Positions 62,101-64,000 of a DNA stretch of 64,000 nucleotides are shown piece after piece (the first letter of the stretch is position 1; every line of letters begins with the position of its first letter). Both the position numbers and the translations under genes were made by a program. The stretch comes from Musa acuminata AAA Group. Taxonomy: Eukaryota > Streptophyta > Magnoliopsida > Zingiberales > Musaceae. The notes below the pieces were generated by a model. That model saw only the letters and a list, made by a program, of their open reading frames with translations, searched no databases and was not told the origin of the DNA. Where the stretch lies: positions 5,663,501 through 5,727,500 of the forward strand of contig NC_088340.1 in assembly GCF_036884655.1 (NCBI RefSeq), read 5' to 3'.

Positions 62101-62457
62101 TGAAATCAGAAGCATAAAAATCCTCAGCAACAAACTACAGAAAAAGAGAACACACCGAGTCACAAAGAGAGGGGAAAATAAACTTCAAGTTATTTTGCAG
62201 AAAAATAAGCCAGCAACAGATGCAGGAGTTTCTGAAACAGACCTCATTGTAGATTTCCAGGTATGATACACGAAGAAGAAACTCACGGCTTGGAGTCTAG
62301 AACCAAAAGGACATAATTAGATGATTTCTGTAGAAAGGATTCCTGAACTTATTGAAAAGCATTTCAGAGATGGAGAACCCATCCAAATAACCTCTTGTAT
62401 GATGCTAAATGCATCTTTTACAGCCAATGGTATGATTCCTGGGGACCTTTGATCTCC
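47154..62457 (-). CDS. Kinesin-like protein, KIN-7 subfamily (5' end beyond the window)
   Basis: Nineteen exons in the window encode 825 C-terminal residues in one frame: 62457-62392, 62296-62243, 61387-61328, 60192-60114, 59025-58958, 58331-58269, 58060-57956, 53770-53666, 53583-53476, 53297-53151, 52675-52493, 52343-52185, 51754-51527, 49986-49846, 49764-49639, 49554-49504, 49284-49237, 49140-48958, 47657-47154. The motor part shows [31 protein letters not shown], switch [12 protein letters not shown], switch [11 protein letters not shown], and [14 protein letters not shown]. The P-loop exon is not in the window. After the neck ([13 protein letters not shown]) come coiled coils, including [20 protein letters not shown], and a C-terminus with [16 protein letters not shown], typical of KIN-7D-like proteins. 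No RING finger is seen. KIN-7 motors include cytokinesis and organelle-associated members; this one's task is inferred only. One intron is GC-AG. The 4.2-kb intron 53771-57955 holds a SINE. Confidence 0.95.
49235..49237 (-). other. GC-AG splice donor in KIN-7
   Basis: The exon ends CAACAAAAG and the intron begins GCAAGT. The next exon ([10 protein letters not shown]) is in phase 0, which a nearby GT donor would not allow. AAG|GCAAGT is the usual strong form of a GC donor. Confidence 0.85.
50640..50800. repeat. Small GGTAC-type repeat fragment
   Basis: TTGATACCAGTATCAAC, GTACAGTACCAAGATACC and AAGTGGTATACTG lie together in the KIN-7 intron 49987-51526. They resemble the GGTAC-rich elements at 54199 and 59228 but are much decayed. 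Confidence 0.3.
52845..52950. repeat. Small GGTAC-type repeat fragment
   Basis: CCATACTAGCTGGTACTCTGG, AGCATACCAGTGCAG and CCCGATACAGTACC occur within 110 nt in the KIN-7 intron 52676-53150. This is a further decayed relative of the GGTAC family. Confidence 0.3.
53884..54047 (+). mobile_element. Au-type SINE
   Basis: The element begins GACAGGCCTTGGTACAATAG, has a pol III box B-like GGGTTCAAGTC, and ends CCCCAGACCCC, GGGAGCCTCGTGCACTGG and CACCCTTTT, the 3' signature I know from angiosperm Au SINEs. It is flanked by a perfect 10-bp target-site duplication, TATCATAGAG, at 53874-53883 and 54048-54057. It lies antisense in the 4.2-kb KIN-7 intron. The intact duplication suggests it is fairly young. 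Confidence 0.9.
54199..54560. mobile_element. Non-autonomous element: pyrimidine-rich arm plus GGTAC palindromes
   Basis: A C/T-rich tract (CCTTCTGCCTCTTCTTTCACC onward) leads into GACGGTACCG, CCGTACCGTACCGGTA and CGGTACCGGTATGG, then two identical 15-bp palindromes GCACTGCTACAGTGC (54429-54443, 54451-54465), then CGGTACGTACCGCCC, ending ATTACAAACCTTGG. No coding content. It is of a type I associate with Musa-like genomes. Ends and target-site duplication were not resolved. Confidence 0.6.
58646..58996. repeat. Tandem duplication of about 175 bp including part of a KIN-7 exon
   Basis: Copy 1 (58646-58821) and copy 2 (58822-58996) share ATACATGTTGCACTATATTT, GGTGAAGCATGAAAAGTC, AGATGAACTAGGAAGAATTT and TTTAAGTGCAGTATAAGTAC. 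Copy 2 includes the last 39 or so bases of the real switch I exon (58958-59025) with its donor. Copy 1 carries a decayed version of those bases. Confidence 0.93.
59228..59630. mobile_element. Second copy of the pyrimidine-rich/GGTAC element
   Basis: A long C/T-rich tract (to about 59510) is followed by TGACGTACCATGTGTTGGTAC and TTCTCGGTACAAAATTACG, ending AACCTTGAC. The order of parts matches 54199-54560, but the palindromes are fewer. It lies in the KIN-7 intron 59026-60113. Confidence 0.5.
60560..60925. repeat. C-rich/pyrimidine-rich intronic block
   Basis: C- and CT-rich DNA with a poly-A run (60697-60705), markedly unlike the surrounding AT-rich intron 60193-61327. It resembles the C/T arms of the GGTAC elements but lacks GGTAC palindromes. 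It has open frames on both strands, which I take as compositional. Confidence 0.35.
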
Positions 62458-64000
62458 CTGACAAAAAGAAATGGATATGAGCTTGTTATATAATTTTCCA
62501 ACTGCATACTGCAAAGTGCAAACATCAAGTTCTATTAGACTAATAATTGTGTTTATGTCCTAATTTTACTACCAAAGCTACAAGGGAACTAAGATCATTT
62601 TTGGGGATGCAAGAACTTGTGATGGACCAGGTCTGGCTTCTGATTGACAGTTTTTCAAATGCAAACTTAGCAAACTATATGAAAGGAAAACATGAATTGC
62701 AATCTTAATCCATATTGGTTCCAACAGACAAGTGTACTACTGATAAACTACATTAGAGCAAGATTCCTCTAACATTTCAATGCTGGTGACTGTTGAAGAA
62801 AAAAATATCAGACAGCGAGAAGAGTGGAATGATATTATATTATATTATATTATATTATATTATATTATATTATATTATATTATATTATATATGCATATTT
62901 TTGTGTTTGTATATATACCTGACCTCCTGCATTGCAGTGGTCATAGAGTTTGTGCTACTTGGACCAAAAAGGGTGCACAGTTTGAGTCCTAAAACCTCTA
63001 TAATTCTTTTCTAATCATTGGACTAATTCAGTTATTGGACTGGTCCAATGCAAAAATGAATAAAGAGATGGGTCTTATTCATTACAAGTTTTTGTGCCAA
63101 GGGCATTCACAGATGGTATCTTACGATATTTGCTTGCGATTTAATGCCAAGTTCAAAATGGAATGTACCTACAAGGTGTTTTTCTTGCATGAAAATTCTG
63201 GTCAACATGTTTTTGTTCCAGACGTGTGATGGTCAATATAGACTAAATGTTGAATGGTCATTCATCAACATGAGATGCACTCAGCATGTACCGACCTTAA
63301 GTTGCCTGGAATGGGAATCCTGAATTATGAGTACCTCAGATTTGTTACTTTTTCTTATCTTGTCAAGATCAAAATTAGCCTAGTAGCAAATATTTTATCT
63401 TTATAAGTGAAAATCCAATAGCCTATGATGATTGCAATCAAGGTTTTTAAGTTCGACTGATACTGATTTGGGCAACTGATTAGAGTGGTATGGTACTTTT
63501 AGACCACCTGTTATCACTGAATAAATAATAATATTGATCTGTGCCAAGCTAAATATGGTCTGATCCAGCTCATCAAATGTAACTACCAATCTCACATGTA
63601 TTTAAGACCTTGATTAAGATGACGGTAATCCTCATTGTACTAATTTCTTGCTAGATTAATTTTATACTCAAGGTACATGGATAGGCATGATCCGAATTTA
63701 CGTTTCAGGAAAGTTTCAATTAGTACTAATTCCAACTTATCCCAGCCAAGAATTGGGCAGCATAGAAATTCTGGTCAGACACCCAAAGCATCAGGACTAG
63801 GGTCCCTAATGTATGCTTGGAAGTGGGAAATCCCTGGACTATGGACTTTGAAATTCCAGGATGAACATAAAATAAGCATGAAATCCCCTTGCCACAACAA
63901 AAACAGAATGTAAATAAGTAGTCAAATGGGGATTTTACTGGGAACTAGGAATCCCACTTGGAACTTCAATAAAAACTCATGAATTCTAATCCCCATACCA
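62458..64000. other. KIN-7 intron running past the window edge
   Basis: At least 1.5 kb with no kinesin coding sequence. The P-loop exon (GKTHTM type) should lie further along, beyond 64000. It contains a pentanucleotide (ATATT)n tract at about 62832-62890 and weak GGTAC-like traces near 63430-63500. Confidence 0.7.
62832..62890. repeat. (ATATT)n pentanucleotide microsatellite
   Basis: About 11-12 uninterrupted TATAT/ATATT units in the KIN-7 intron. It is pure, hence probably polymorphic. The open frames crossing it are produced by the repeat. Confidence 0.95.

Noticed and set aside
62780..63014. Tyr/Ile-repeat open frames
   Set aside because: They are translations of the (ATATT)n microsatellite.

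Overview
This is a stretch of plant nuclear genome, most likely from a monocot. Genes have many short introns in AT-rich DNA, GC-rich first exons and plant-specific families (HIPP, R2R3-MYB, HD-Zip II, WRC, TBL, KIN-7). An Au-type SINE and a repeat family rich in GGTAC palindromes sit in introns. That repeat type reminds me of Musa/Zingiberales, but this is an inference from memory and was not tested.

Layout. 1-2252: two head-to-tail genes for HIPP-type heavy-metal-associated proteins, the first with a CaaX box and the second truncated by a 47-nt microduplication. 4147-4991 (-): an R2R3-MYB of the MYB52/54/56 type. 7764-12449 (-): a complete 13-exon gene for DPB2, the second subunit of DNA polymerase epsilon, with an AT-AC U12-type intron and E2F-like sites upstream. 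13983-15515 (+): a WRC zinc-finger protein. 17931-18951 (-): a damaged hypothetical gene. 21387-22805 (+): an HD-Zip class II factor. 25764-28250 (-): a trichome-birefringence-like (TBL) polysaccharide O-acetyltransferase with a sequon-rich stem. 28251-37384: 9 kb of gene-poor, AT-rich DNA. 37385-37624 (-): a small membrane protein. 38978-45058 (-): an RSRC2/SMAP-like Arg-rich protein. 47154-62457 (-): the C-terminal 825 residues (19 exons) of a KIN-7 kinesin whose P-loop exons lie beyond the window.

Exon boundaries were assigned by hand from splice signals, reading-frame continuity and remembered family sequences. In the eight main spliced genes the summed exons keep one open frame and, where the gene is complete, end at a stop codon. 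The genes form no pathway and are the usual mixture of plant euchromatin: cell-cycle genes (DPB2, possibly KIN-7), transcription factors (MYB, HD-Zip II, WRC) and a cell-wall enzyme (TBL). MYB52/54 factors and TBL enzymes both belong to wall biology, but nothing here shows that these two are linked.

I found no CRISPR array, operon, phage, rRNA or convincing tRNA, and no multi-gene undescribed system. The points most worth following up are the U12 AT-AC intron in DPB2, the stop-free intron in the HD-Zip homeodomain, the partial exon duplication in the kinesin switch I region, the duplication that removed the HIPP CaaX tail, and the SINE and GGTAC repeats in introns.
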